Shown here: one piece after another, positions 1-12,200 of the stretch
Layout of the letters: every line of letters begins with the position of its first letter
Numbering within the stretch: the first letter of the stretch is position 1
Origin: Ophioderma brevispina
Taxonomy: Eukaryota; Echinodermata; Ophiuroidea; Amphilepidida; Ophiodermatidae
Direction: 5' to 3'
Length of the DNA: 64,000 nt
Assembly: GCA_023653785.1 (NCBI GenBank)
Contig: JAMKCH010014147.1
Coordinates: 1-64,000, forward strand
Position numbers and translations under genes: made by a program
The notes under the pieces: generated by a model
Database searches by the model: none
Told to the model about the DNA's origin: nothing
Seen by the model: only the letters and a program-made list of their open reading frames with translations

Positions 1-1880
1 TTGAGAATGCAAGGGTCTAACTGCATTTTGTGTTTTTGTGAGATAATAGCATTAATTTTTTGAAAATTTACATTACTAAGCTGTAACCTAAAATCGAAAT
101 GTGGGTTTACCAAATGTAAATTTCTTGTTAAAGGGTCCAACATCCAGTTTTAAAAATGTTAATTTTTTAAACGCCCATTCCAAAATGGCCAAAATGTGAG
201 TTGGAACATTGTAATTCTCAGCACACATATATTTTTGGATACACGACATCACGAACAAGGAAAGTCGTATTTTAAATCAACCACTGACAGCGAGTGTTAG
301 TGTTACTACAAGATATGTATCAAAGGGAAAGAATACTTTTCAATAATGTCTGTTGATAAATATATGCCATTAAACACATATTTTCAGAGTTTCAAATTTC
401 TATTAAAGCCGAAATAGGCTTGGGAAATCAATCCTAACCAGGAGGAAGCATTTTTAAAAGGGATTGACCAATCTCTACTTGGACATATTATACACGCATC
501 GTGTAATTTTGGTGAGTGTCTGCGGATTCTACGCTGCAAGACGAACACACGAAATATTTGTGTCCTAGGTTCCCTAGTAATCTTAGGTAAAATTAAATTG
601 CATACTCACTTGGGGATGTTATTTCAAGTTCTATTAGAGGAAATGAAAAAAACCTTTAATATCAAGGAAGGAAGAATGGATTTAATGGATTGCCTTGTCT
701 TTTGAACATGAATGTGAAAAAAAAAAAGAGCGGCGGCAAACCATTATTTAAAACTTAATTGGTCGCTATGGATAAATCGATTAGCTGGGCAGGTGGTGGA
801 TCATTTGATTAAGTGCGGATACTACGTAGTACTGTTGGACTAATTGAGCATAACTTGGTGTTAGTCAATCGTTTTCTGGACTTTGTAACCTGACTAGCTA
901 AGGAAGTTCAATATGCTTTATTAGCTTCGTCCAGGGTCGCTTGATTGAATCGACGACTAACTTAAATAGCCAACTTGACTAAGCTAACCCAAGTCTGGCC
1001 TATTTTAAGCTTGTTCATGGTTTTAAAAAAAAAGCGCCAATTTTATAATGACTACTTTGGCAAAACCAAGTAGTTGTAGCTGACGTGTTGTAGAGGGTTG
1101 CTGTTCAGATTACGAAGGTTCGTTTATCCTAGGTCTTATCCGAACACGAGAATTCCTTTACCTACGTAGGCCGCGAGTTATTCCGAAGGTGTACGTTGAA
1201 TCCGAAAAGTTGTTTCTTGGTTTCCGAAGGTTTATTATTCCGAATGTTCGTTATCAGAAGGTTGTATTATTCCGAAGGTTCGTTTATCCGCAGTTGATCG
1301 TTGATTCGAAATAATGAATAAGGTCAGTTGATCCGAAAATGAATAAGCTGAACGAATCTTAATTTTCGATATATAATAAAACGAGCTTATTTTTTTTTGG
1401 ATGAACGAAACATTGGGATAAAACACACCCTCGGATTAATAAAACCTTCGAAAAAAAATCTTCGGATTCAACGACACCTTCGAAGAACGAATTTTTGGAT
1501 AAAAAGAAACCTTCGAAATTGCGTTTCCTTCGGAAAATGCGTAGACCGGGAAGTGGCAATCACAACAAAATGTCAAGGCGTCTCCCACTTTAATGATGTG
1601 ATATTGTAACGAATACGAGGGCAGACATCATCCGAATCAGCAAATTTTAACAATTAAAAAAAAAACACATTTATTTTTCAGTTACTCTTTAATGGTTCAT
1701 GTATATTGGTAGTTTTTTTGTGTATAAATGATCGTTATGGCCATGGGACACCAAGTACATGTTTTATCATGATTGCCCTTTGAAATGGAACTTCCTGTTT
1801 GCGTACGGGCCGAATCACTTTTGTGTAGTAATAGCTGCCATACATTGTTGTAAAAGTTAACAGAAGGACAGGAAAATAGA
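1..1880 (+). repeat. RepA dispersed repeat, copy 1 (left end cut by window)
   Basis: This stretch aligns end to end, with many small indels, to 15639-16832 plus 19036-19555. Shared landmarks are CAAAATGGCCAAAATGTGAG near 180, AAAGTCGTATTT near 263, and GGACACCAAG near 1745. I see no sustained reading frame on either strand. The middle part (about 1105-1550) is rich in GAAGGTTCG words on the left and their complement on the right. The family is not one I can name. It may be a large non-autonomous DNA element or an LTR-less composite repeat. Confidence 0.75.
1105..1550. repeat. Foldback core of RepA made of GAAGGTTCG words
   Basis: Between 1105 and 1310 the words TTCCGAAGGTTCGTTTATCC and close variants recur in direct orientation. 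From about 1425 to 1540 the complement recurs, for example AACCTTCGAA and CCTTCGGA. The two arms can pair into an imperfect hairpin whose loop lies near 1320-1400. The same design is seen in the second copy (16681-16832 against 19040-19240), which suggests it is a functional terminal or subterminal part of the element. Confidence 0.5.
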
Positions 1881-3708
1881 AAACATAATAATACCAGACT
1901 TACTTTCATTGGCTTTCAACAGAAGTGAATATACAGTTTTTGATGAATGATGTATGAGTCGACTGAAAGCATTATGGGCGTCTATTCATATTTTTTTAAG
2001 ATATAGATAAATTATATAATGGTTATGTATTAAAAATCACTTACCAGGCCTTCTGGCAAAACTGACGTTCTTGAATATAAAAAAAAATACAAAAACATCC
2101 TGTTAATATAAATTAATGCAGCAATGGCACGTCCAATATTAAAAAACTTGGCAGGTATTAAAACAATAAAATTTTTAAGGGGGGAATGTTATATGAAGTT
2201 ATTAATGACGGGTCCACAATCAAATAAGTTGATGATCTAAGGATTCACAACAGTAAATACTTGAGAAGAAACATGTACGTCCAGCCCCCACTGCAAAATG
2301 GGCGTTTTTTTTTTGGGGGACACTCGCCTAAGTATACCCTTAACTGAGAGAAATGCGAGATGTGGGTTGCAAATCATGGTGGTATCAATTATTAAGTATA
2401 AAAATCTGTGGAATATCAAAAAAAAGTTGATCATGATATGTTATTTGATCCGAAAACCAATTTTTTAACCGTATTCACAGGAGAAAACACCTGGACTGAA
2501 AAGTGCTCTTCCCCAGGGTCACGGTGAATGCTATCTTCACGGTCCAGTGCGCTCGAAATTTAGGGATAAACTACCCTATTTCATGGATTGTTGGGTAGGC
2601 GATCTGTGACCTTCAAGCAGAAATGTTAGCTTTAAGGTCTCAGATGTTCCATTGAGGAGACGAAAATGACGTTTTCATCGCCATTTTGTACAGGAACGAA
2701 GGGACCAGGATTTGTGGGCTGTGAAACTTTAAGGTATAACCCAAAACACAATATTACACTCGAATCAATCAAGTTATGAATTTGTTCCTGTGGATCCAGG
2801 CAATCAAAAACCTAATGTGACTCCTAGGTGAATTTTGTTCTAACGTGAGATATCAATTTTGGAGCTACTTTGGATGCTGGTATGAAATGATCGTCATGAT
2901 TTTTGTCTGGGTTGCATGATTGGAATGACAACTCCACACTCTTAGAGATAAAAAAACTAATTCAATTGAACAAAACAATTGCGTTAAAAAAGTTAAAATA
3001 GCAATAAAATACCAAACAATATACACTTGCATGATTGCAGTTAGTTAAAAACCGAAGTCATGCGTATGGTTACAGGGCAGTTTTGGAAGCTCCCTTCCAT
3101 TTTGATAATGCATCGTTGTGTTCATCAGATTAATGCGAGAATTCCACTATGAACAATGGATGGGGGAAACAAATCAACATCAAGATCTATGATCTAAAAA
3201 ATTGCGCTTTATCCGCTGAGTACTAAGCCAATACCATAAACTTCGCGCTTACACGACCTCCCTAACCAACAGGGTTTTTACTGAATGTGGAATTCATATC
3301 GTTTGCAGCTGATTTACTCCAAAGATGTTTCATTTTTCAATCTCCAATGATGATCTGAAAACTTGATTTAGGTAATTCTAAATGCTTCAACTTTCTTCAG
3401 GCAGTAAGTAAATTGATTAGTTTAAATAAACGGACTATGCAAGGGTTTTTAACATTACAGTTTGAATCACAACCCCGAGTAAAGCATTTGAACAAAATTT
3501 AGAAAGTCTCCAAGAAATAGCAATTGAAGATGTCATCAAACGTGAGGAAGCCGCACAAAACTATGTAAAGGATCCGACATGCCTTGAATATCGTAAGAAT
3601 CCCTTTGAACTTGGAAAAAATTGATAATATTGCAATTATTTACGAAACTGTATTATTATGTTAAATATGACTTATGAAATTATAGAACTTTAATTGTTTG
3701 ACCTGCAG
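1881..3708. other. No gene seen
   Basis: AT-rich sequence without a long open frame or a recognisable repeat. On the minus strand a T-rich tract ending in AG precedes 25 bases and a GTAAGT donor (2045-2069). That arrangement would be a micro-exon, but it is too short to support. Nothing else stands out. Confidence 0.4.
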
Positions 3709-3975
3709 TACGAGACTACAGCTAGGCAGAAATTTACTATACCGGTCCAAAAGTTACTATACCGTTCAAAGAAATACCATATGTTATGATTTTTATACCT
3801 CATAGATAGATACTTGTCATCTGATTGGTTAAATGAAGTCACAGGGACATGGTATAGTTTAACTAGGTTCGCATAAAACGTGCATAGTACCTTTTTTGCC
3901 CGGTATAGTATCTTTCTGCCCGGTATAGTAACCTGAACGCTTATCGTAATTTTCTGCCATAGCTGTAGTCTCGTC
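3709..3975. mobile_element. MITE-like element with terminal inverted repeats
   Basis: The left end begins CGAGACTACAGCTA and continues GGCAGAAA. The right end carries the complement, TAGCTGTAGTCTCG at 3960-3973, preceded by TTTCTGCC. Inside, the words CGGTATAGTA and ACTATACCG recur. There is no reading frame. The size of about 270 bp and the 30-35 bp inverted ends suit a non-autonomous DNA transposon. I could not define a target-site duplication. Confidence 0.5.
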
Positions 3976-4320
3976 TACGGCGTAGAAATGGTTATCTATG
4001 AGGTATATAAAAACAAATTAACTGCCCTTTATTCGGGCCATAGTCAAATCAATTGCCTTCTCGGTGATCTCGAGATCATACTTTTAAAAGGTTACGGTCT
4101 CGAGATTACCTCGGGTTCAATAGGCTTGAACTAGTCCCTCGTGGGCCAGTCACTATTTGTACGACTATCCAGGGCAAAAAAGGTACTTTACTGGGCAAAA
4201 GCTTGTTTATTATACACGTTTGATGCAAAATAGTGAAACTATACCAAGTCATGTGACTTTCATTTGAAACCAATCAGATGACAAAGATCTATCTATGAGG
4301 GTAAGGAACTATAAACAAAA
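3780..4320. repeat. Inverted repeat pair around 3.8-3.95 and 4.15-4.31 kb
   Basis: The block from CTCATAGATAGAT (about 3800) through the GACATGGTATAGTTT segment to TACCTTTTTTGCCC is repeated in inverse orientation at about 4160-4310, where GGGCAAAAAAGGTAC, ACTATACCAAGTCATG and ATCTATCTATGAG are seen. The arms are about 150 bp with roughly 200 bp between them. The left arm overlaps the MITE-like element, so this may be two nested or back-to-back insertions of one family. Confidence 0.5.
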
Positions 4321-5718
4321 ATTTTGTAATTTAGAAAGCGGGTTTCGGAGTAATTTAAGGTTGAGTTGGAAACGCCAAATTTATGTCTTTCCATTATAAA
4401 GTATTTTCACTATACGAAAATTACTTCTAATTGACATGGCTTGAACCAAGGGAACAACGAATGATGGCGGAGACCGCACCATGGCGCTATTCTCGGCTAT
4501 TCCTATTGGAAGGCCGTTTCCAGCAAGACGTTGGATATTATCGTGATCTCCGCATATGGATTTATTCCAATTAAAAATCTTTGGACAATATAGACATTTC
4601 CAGGCAGGTTTACTAGACAATTACCAATGAACTGTGCAAAAAATCTCATTTTTTTTTGGAAAAATTGGTTTGGCGCTATTACACAATGCTAGTATTGCTT
4701 ATCGACTAACCATTGCGTTTTACAGTTAGTACTCATTAGGGATCACTGTAAATTAATGGCTGTGTTGTTACATTGTTATCAAGTGATAAACTCATTTTCC
4801 GCCAACACTGTACACGTTTCTGCACAAGTGTAGTTTGTTGAACATTTGTTGATTAAAAATTTGTTTTTCCCCCCTATCTCAGTTAACATATCAATTTTGA
4901 AGCCTATCAGCCATCTCCAGAATAAAAAGATTTTCAATTTGCTCCGAATGTGCCTCAGAGACCTTCTTACTCTCCCTGTTGAATAAGTAATCGTAAATAT
5001 AGATCTGTTGGTGGTTATAGAATACCATGTAATATTTGTTGACACCTCGTCGTACGTGCCTATGGTAAACAAGGGCAATCGTTTTCATAGAAAGTAAGGG
5101 ACACTCAAATTAGGTGGACAAATTTCCCAACTCAGTTTTTGTATCTTGATTCTTTCACTAATAATCTATGGTATTATGGTAAAGTTTCGTAGCCTCTGAA
5201 TGCAAAGAAAAAAGTAGACGACGTCCAATTCAAAAATCCACACTTTTCGACTATATGTATTGTACCTGGTACCACGTTAATAGCGGGACAGATAAATTTA
5301 GATCATCATCAAACACGTCGTATTATGTTTTATAAGTTAATCACGAGGGGGGGGTTCCATGGGGTCCACGATTTGGATATTTGGAAATCATGTAGGTATT
5401 GTACTCTATTAGGACCTGTTTCGGAGATATTTGATCTAACAGGACGGGACCAGGTAGACTATACAATAGCTTGTGTGAAGTAATGCATGACGGGACCAGG
5501 GGTGAATATACAATAGCAATTGTGTGTAGTATTGCGTGCATGGTTTTCAAAGCATGCAAACACACAGTGAATGATGGTCACTAGGCTGAGAGGCAAGCCG
5601 GCAGGCAAGTCAACTTGAAAGATGAACAACCCATGACCCTATGATGCCCAGTTCTGGTTTGGTCTTCAAATCACTCATTTCTACCTATGGGTAAAGTTTT
5701 ATTTGGTGTTTTCTACAG
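4321..5718. other. No gene seen; short tandem duplication
   Basis: No supported coding sequence. At about 5452-5545 a unit of roughly 46-50 bp starting ACGGGACCAGG and containing ATACAATAGC is present twice in tandem with small differences. Confidence 0.4.
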
Positions 5719-5769
5719 GACCTCCAAAGTGTCGCAAAGGTTATATGGCGGTTACTCGATGACCAATCA
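5719..5769 (+). CDS. Possible internal exon, unknown gene
   Basis: A 51-base segment is preceded by a good acceptor (GGTGTTTTCTACAG) and followed by GTAAGG. It reads without a stop in one frame as 17 residues starting DLQSV and containing VIWRLLDDQ, entering and leaving in phase 0. The frame stays open beyond the donor as well, so the boundary rests on the splice signals. No domain can be recognised in so short a piece. It may be chance in AT-rich DNA. Confidence 0.22.
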
Positions 5770-6299
5770 GTAAGGTACAGGGCTTGTCAAAAAAACATAT
5801 CTTTAATTTTCACTCTGTGGGAGATTTTAATATTCAAATGGCAGTGGGAAAATAGTGTTCCTAATTGTAAGTTTGTGGTCTCCCATCTCTTCTCATTGAC
5901 ACAATGCACTCAAGTGGCTTTACACAAGATCTGAATGAGCCTACTTAGTGTAACTTACAATGGGGATGGCAACTCCTGGATTTGGTTTTTTGTATTCTGT
6001 ACTTCTTTGTGCAATATTGTGAGTCATACCTTTAAACATAATTGGTTGTGATCATTGATGCTGTTATCTAAACTTAAACATGGTAAACAATGTACCAATT
6101 CTATCACAAGGATGTTTATTGTTTAGTAAAGCAGATTTTTTTGTGATCTCATGCGTAGTACTCTAAAGTAATAATTTAAGTCGGTTGTGTTTAAGGAGCA
6201 ATGATATTGCATGAAATTTCTGTTCCCTAAGAAAAGGTTAGAACTGGTTCCTCTAGTAACATGGGTTAACAGAGATATCCGCAAAATTGTGTACACGTA

Positions 6300-8385
6300 A
6301 AAAGATTATGTACCAAAAGGGACAAACAAAACAAAGTATGAAGGATGCTTGGAGAAGTTTAAGGATTGTAGTAACAAACTGAAATCTGCTGTTCGTAAAA
6401 GTCTCGTGATTTTCTTATCAGGTTTCTCAGCAGGCTTCCAAACAGCCTAAGAAATTCTGAGCCTATATTAAAGCTGCTCGTAAAGATGTCTCCTCAGAGT
6501 CTTTCAAGGTTGATATCTATGAGATCAATATTATTAGGATATTGCAAAATGCTTTTCATAAGCAGTTTTCTTTAACTTTGGTGTGTTTATAATCCCCTTG
6601 ACCTTTTCTTCGTGTCAATTCTCCATTCACACATGGTGGTTCTCCTTTTGTTTTGTTCTTCCAGTACTGTTGAAGAAATGTCAGATGTTCTCAACGACCT
6701 AGAGACCAAATAAATCTCCGGTCCTGCCTGGGAATTATACCTATTCTTAAAGTCATGATTGTTGAACTTCCCCCTTCGTATGTGACTTATTCAATGATGC
6801 TGATCTAAAGGTGATATCCAAAGTCTTGGAAATTAACTAAGGTTCTATCTATAAAGGTCTGGCAAACCGAAAGATGCCCCTCAAGTTACCGCCTGGTCTT
6901 TGACATCTTCTTGTTAACATCTGGGAGGAAGGAAACTTGTTTGTACCCGATATGTTATATGAGGAGAATAATATCCTTGATTGACAATCAATTTGGCTCT
7001 AGACAAGGCCAGAAATTGTGAACAATTGTTGTCGAAATTCTTTCATATATGGTGAATGAAGCATTGATGGGCGTGACTGTCGATGGTTGACACTGGTTTT
7101 CTTGATTTTAGCTCTGATTTTGATAAAGGGCGACCACAATATCGTACTTAAGGAACTCATGCTTGTTGGGATGCGAGGATCTCTTCTGTATGGGATCAGA
7201 TTTTCTCATGGAAAGGCCCCCAGCCGAGGGTGATGTACAAAGGTGAATTCTCTGATTGGGCAAGTGTACTCTGGAGTTCACAAGGGTCAGTGCTGGGTCC
7301 TGTTCTCTTGCCTTTTAGTTGGTTCGGATTGTCAAACATTGGTCTGGTCTATTCTGCCCATATTCAATTTGCTGGACGATAATAAATTGGTGAGACATGT
7401 TAGGAATCTACGATGGTGATCGGTCAGAACCACAAAATGATCGTGATAAACTGTACTCTTGGGCAGTCAAGAACAAGCTTCCACAAGCCTCTAAATGTGC
7501 TGTATGCATCTCTAGATCTAGATTGTGTGCCAAAATAGTAAAGTATATTTGGTGGTTGAAACGTACATTCCGTTGATGATTTTAAACCACTTGGCGTTAC
7601 GTTTTCTTCAATCTTGAATTTTCTTCACATATTGAAATTCCAATGTGCAATAAAATCTCACGTCTTGTTGGTTTTATAATCAGATTGTGACTAAGAATAT
7701 GCAACTTCTCTGCTTTATTGCACTTATACAAAGTTTGTCATTCCTCATCTGGTTTACTGTGCTGTTGTTTGAGCTCAATTTAATATTTACTTTATTCAAA
7801 GGCTTGAGAAATTTAAAGGAAAATAACTCGTGCGCTAATGTACAGGAAAAGGTTCTTGGTTATTGATCATGGTCAACGGGTAGATCTTGATAGGTTGTCT
7901 GATTTTGGCCTTCTGAAAGTTGAAGACTTGTTTAAGTTTCAAGGCTGCAATTTGTTTCCGACTTCTCAACGGCATGTGTCCAACCTCTTTCCGCATTTCT
8001 TTCTCGAAAGTGTTGTGAATGGAAAATAGATTTCCCTGCACTGGCGGCACGGACTAATTTTTTTCTCAATTCTGTATTCGTTGCCTTCCCTAGACTATGG
8101 GAAAATATCCCTGTTGAAATCCGTAATGCTGATCTTTATATCAAGTCAGTCATTATGTAATCAGCATTTTTCGTATTAACCTGATTTTATTTTCCCTTGC
8201 TTATTTCATCGCCAATGTATTTTATGCTCTATTTGGTATGCCTGTTATCTTTATTTTGCACATGAAGACTCCCCCTAATGTGTTTGGGCTGTGTAGCCCT
8301 TTTTTCTTTCCTGAGTTTTCTATTTTTGCCTCATGCTTTTAATGAGTAACTCACATAAATATTATTATTTTATTATAACCTTGTT
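6300..8385 (+). mobile_element. LINE retrotransposon relic, reverse transcriptase
   Basis: Fragments in all three plus frames follow the order of a non-LTR reverse transcriptase. A KPKKFW-like segment lies near 6445. An FDKGDHNIVL segment near 7120-7150 matches the conserved FDxVDH block. A VLGPVLF block lies near 7290. At 7368-7380 the bases expected to encode FADD contain an extra G, which shifts the frame inside the catalytic motif. The thumb region follows (FKHLGVTF near 7590) and then a C-terminal stretch open at 7838-8029. The 3' end is TATTATTATTTTATTAT near 8360, as in many CR1/Jockey-type LINEs. The upstream endonuclease is not recognisable. The copy is dead. Confidence 0.8.
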
Positions 8386-8490
8386 ATTTTTCTCACTCTT
8401 AAGTGGTATAAAGATAGCGGGCATAGTATTTATTAACAGCCAAGACAGGGAAGTCTGAGTTTTTCACCATCACAAGAGTATGTATTGCAG

Positions 8491-8555
8491 GGATGTGGTA
8501 AGGTGTCGCTAACTAAGGTACCTTGGGTTAGGAATATTGCAACTGTTAAGCAAGG
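8491..8555 (+). CDS. Possible internal exon, unknown gene
   Basis: These 65 bases lie between TATTGCAG and the strong donor GTAAGTA. Only one of the three frames is open. It reads GCGKVSLTKVPWVRN and a few more residues. The acceptor tract is only moderately pyrimidine-rich. No family can be assigned, and 21 open codons are not rare by chance. Confidence 0.18.
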
Positions 8556-8689
8556 GTAAGTACGCAGTATTACCTGTTGCATCCAGCCAATTATTCCGGA
8601 TGCCGGCAGTTTACTTATAAAATATTACTATATTTAGTTTTTTGGTGGATTGGCTTCCTAACCATCCATTAAAAGAATCAACTGCTGAC

Positions 8690-9290
8690 TATCCAATCAC
8701 ATTGAGCAATTATTAGATGATTCGTAAAAAACAAAATGCCCAAAATACCATAGTTTAAAGCGAAATATTATACCAAGAAGGTTGTTGTTTTTCGTAGTAG
8801 AGAGCAGAAGAATCCATTCTCTTTATGGCATTACTGAGATCATATAAAAGACACAAGCTATGTTTAGCGATTTCAACGATGGCGGGTAAATGTCAAAATT
8901 GTGACCAAAAACAAATGGCCGCCAAAATACAGAATTTTGTGAATCTGCCCACCACGTTTATTATGCCGTAGTATAGGCCTGGCAAATTTTAACTGTTATG
9001 GATGGCACTTAACAGGAATAATCCATATCAATGAATTATAATATTTTATTACAGAATATTACAATTTCAGTGGCGACCAAAAACAATGGCTGCCAGGGTA
9101 CAAAGCCTCACTCTTAAAACTTAACACCGATCTTCTCATTGACGGCTCGAACAATAACTTCAAGTTTTTGGGCAATGTGCCATACTTATAGCATTATTTT
9201 TTTAAGGCTGTTAAAAAGAAAATGGTCCAAGAATATCGACACAAAGAAAATAGTGGCCGCCAAAATAGCAAACTTGTGAATGTACTTGAC
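8690..9290. repeat. Degenerate tandem repeat with GGCCGCCAAAATA words
   Basis: Three to four loosely spaced copies share the words GACCAAAAACAAATGG, GGCCGCCAAAATA and TTGTGAAT. They lie near 8735, 8910, 9075 and 9250. Spacing is about 170 bp. There is no coding potential. Confidence 0.45.
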
Positions 9291-12200
9291 TCATCTTGTT
9301 TTTTTCCCTCTCAGTATATGTCGTTCTTCTTCTGTTTATGGTTTCTTTTTGGTGTGAGCCTCAAATTAAATCAATGACTCCTGACTGGGTTTCATTTGAT
9401 TTTGTTCCTTTGAATAGGTGGTTTTGTCATCTGGTTTCTTACCAAGGTTTCCTTTTGGTCCGAGTCCTTTCATGAGACTTTTCCCAGGACCAGTTTTTTT
9501 TTTTGCGATATGTCCTTTAATGAGGGAGCCCCCCCATTTGTGTTCTTGAAAATCACTCGGTGGTTAAATCCTCTGGTCAAAAAAGTACAATTTGGCACTG
9601 TTCATATCAACTGTCATGACACCACTCATTTTTTGCTGTAAATTACTTCTAACAAAAACCATCAATTTGTACCTTCTTCACATAATGTTAGTGGTATTAT
9701 AGATTACCCCATAACCTTTTCAGCATATCTTTAATAAGTAGGGTGGCCTGTGTGTTGCGGCCATATCAAAACAAAGCCAATTCCCGTCAAAATTGCTGGT
9801 AAATTCTTAAAAAAATTATAGGTATCTCATTTATGGGTCAATTAGCATTAACTTGGCCATTTTTATTGAGAATATGATATGTTTGGCTTATATCCCTTAA
9901 ATCCATTCAATGCATTTTTTGCCACTTTTCACGCGGAGCGGACCCCTGCCTTGTGTGTATGCCAATTCAAAGGCCCAAAACAAATACCGCTACCTCCTTT
10001 TTTGCGGCATCGTCAGGTGCTAGTCATTTTTCAAAACGGACATAAGGGACATAAGAAAAAAGAAATACAATTCCCATGCAATCATTTTATTTTTCTTTTG
10101 AAGGCAAAAATTGCATGTGCATGTGGAAATTCAGTAGATGCACCCGGGGGGCACCCCCACACACCTTTGGAGGTGACGCATTATGTAAGGCTGTTTAGAC
10201 CACCCATTTTCAGTATCGTTGTCACCCCAGACCTCAACTTTAACTTCACCCAAAGTCCGCATTTTTTCAAATTTTTTCCACTGTCACCCAAAGACCCCTG
10301 TTTGATTAATAACAGGAATGTGCTCAGAGGCGGCAGGTAAGGAATAAAAGATCCATGATGGCTGACAATGTTAGATCTTGGGGTCTCAACTGGCTAGATC
10401 ATGAGATTGTACAGGACCGCCAGAAATGATGGTCTATATACAAAATACTACTGAGTTTTAGGCATCAGTTGGCAAAAGTAGTCAGGAGCCCCCCTGATAG
10501 AACATACGGTGGAAGGAATAGTCGCTCCAACGAATCTTCACTGTTTCGGTGGGAAAAAATACATTGAGCTGATACTCCTCCTCTAGCAATCCATTATATG
10601 GCAATATTCTTAGCTCTATTCTGGATATCTTTGCTTTATTGTTGAAAACATCGAAGATTGAACGTAGTTATAATTCTAATCTCCTAAAATTTAAGGTGTG
10701 GTATGTACATGTGTAACAACAAGCTGGTTTATAAGGTAGATTATTAAATAGATATTGTGTGCGCCTATCTATCTAGAGCTTCATCATGTAGCGCCATCGC
10801 GCCAAATGTCCTAGGTTCGTTCAGTAATTGGGGATGCAGATGGTTCCTGTTGGATGTCTCGAGAGCAATCACGTTCAACAAAGTAGATAAAGCTAGGGGC
10901 GCAACCTGATGGGCACGGGGCGGCCCCCAGGGGGGTGGCAAGGGGGCGGTCGCCCTGAGAGTTCAAAAATTCAGGAAAACAGGGTTTTAAGCAATAAATG
11001 GTGTAAAAATGAGGGTTTGTTTACTGTATGAGGTAATCCTGTAATGTTTCCGCCCCTCCTAGGATTTTACGCCCATCCTATGATTGATATCATTTGGCAT
11101 TATGGAAAACAATTGCTTGCCTTCCCTGTAAACAAAAGCAACCATATCTTTAGAAATACCCAAGAGTAACTAAATGTAAAGTGAATTCAAGGCAGCCTTT
11201 GGCGATAAGATGGTATTCAAATTAATTAGTTCAATTTTTTAAAATATCCTTTATTCATGCAGCTTATAGATGTTGCCCATTTTTATTTAATAAAGTCGTT
11301 TATGATAGCCATCAGGAAGGTCAGATAATTTTTTAATCACCGATCACTAAAACTAAACTGATATTTTAGTTTGGTGAGGTTGAAAGGGGGAACGATTCCT
11401 TTTTTTCATCATTGGCTTCTTTACATTGGTGGGTCATTCACTGCCCTCTCCATACAGGATACGCTACTGTACTGATATCATGCCAAAAACAAATATTGAC
11501 ATATTGTTGTACCTTGGATAAGTTTCAATTGGAACCAATGTAGGGTTTAAGCAAGCGTATTCTAAAATATTATGGAGAAGCGTTTTTCATTTGCATTTCG
11601 GTTTCTCCGACAACCCTGGAAGGGAGTCAGAGTTCATGAGTCTTGTGGGTCACCATACCTCTTCTGTTGTATTCTTATTCTACAGAAAACTACAAAACAA
11701 AACCTTGGTTACGTTGAAAATGCCAATGGGTACAACCCTCGAGTATTTTTGTATTATTTTACTCGTCAGAGTAAACTGTGTTAATCTGAATCGGTCCGGA
11801 TCTGGACATAAAAATTCGTAAGCGGCATGGCACATTTTCTCAAATAGAATTTCTTCATTTGCTTCAAATGATAGTTTAGGCCATTGGAAGACTAGAGATA
11901 CATTTAACACATAAAAATAACATACTAAAACAGATTCGTACTCATTGAATTAAAACCACAAAGCTTCTAGACCGATCAAAAAAAGGATGTATGCGTAGTA
12001 AACATGCATACGTCAGTGCTGCATTAATGTCGCCGGAGACATTGGACTATAAAATATTCTGGTACCATAAGGGGCAGGATTTGGTCTTAATCCTTTAGGG
12101 GAGGCTAAGGTAAATAAAGTAGCTTTACAACAATGCAAACATATCAATATTGAAAAAAAACTATTGAGGCGCACTATTTTTAAATGTGCCAGTGTCTCTT

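Noticed and set aside
9879..10340. 153-codon plus-strand frame
   Set aside because: Pro/Phe/His-biased text over pyrimidine-rich, repeat-like DNA, with no motif; frames of this length are expected about once by chance in this window.
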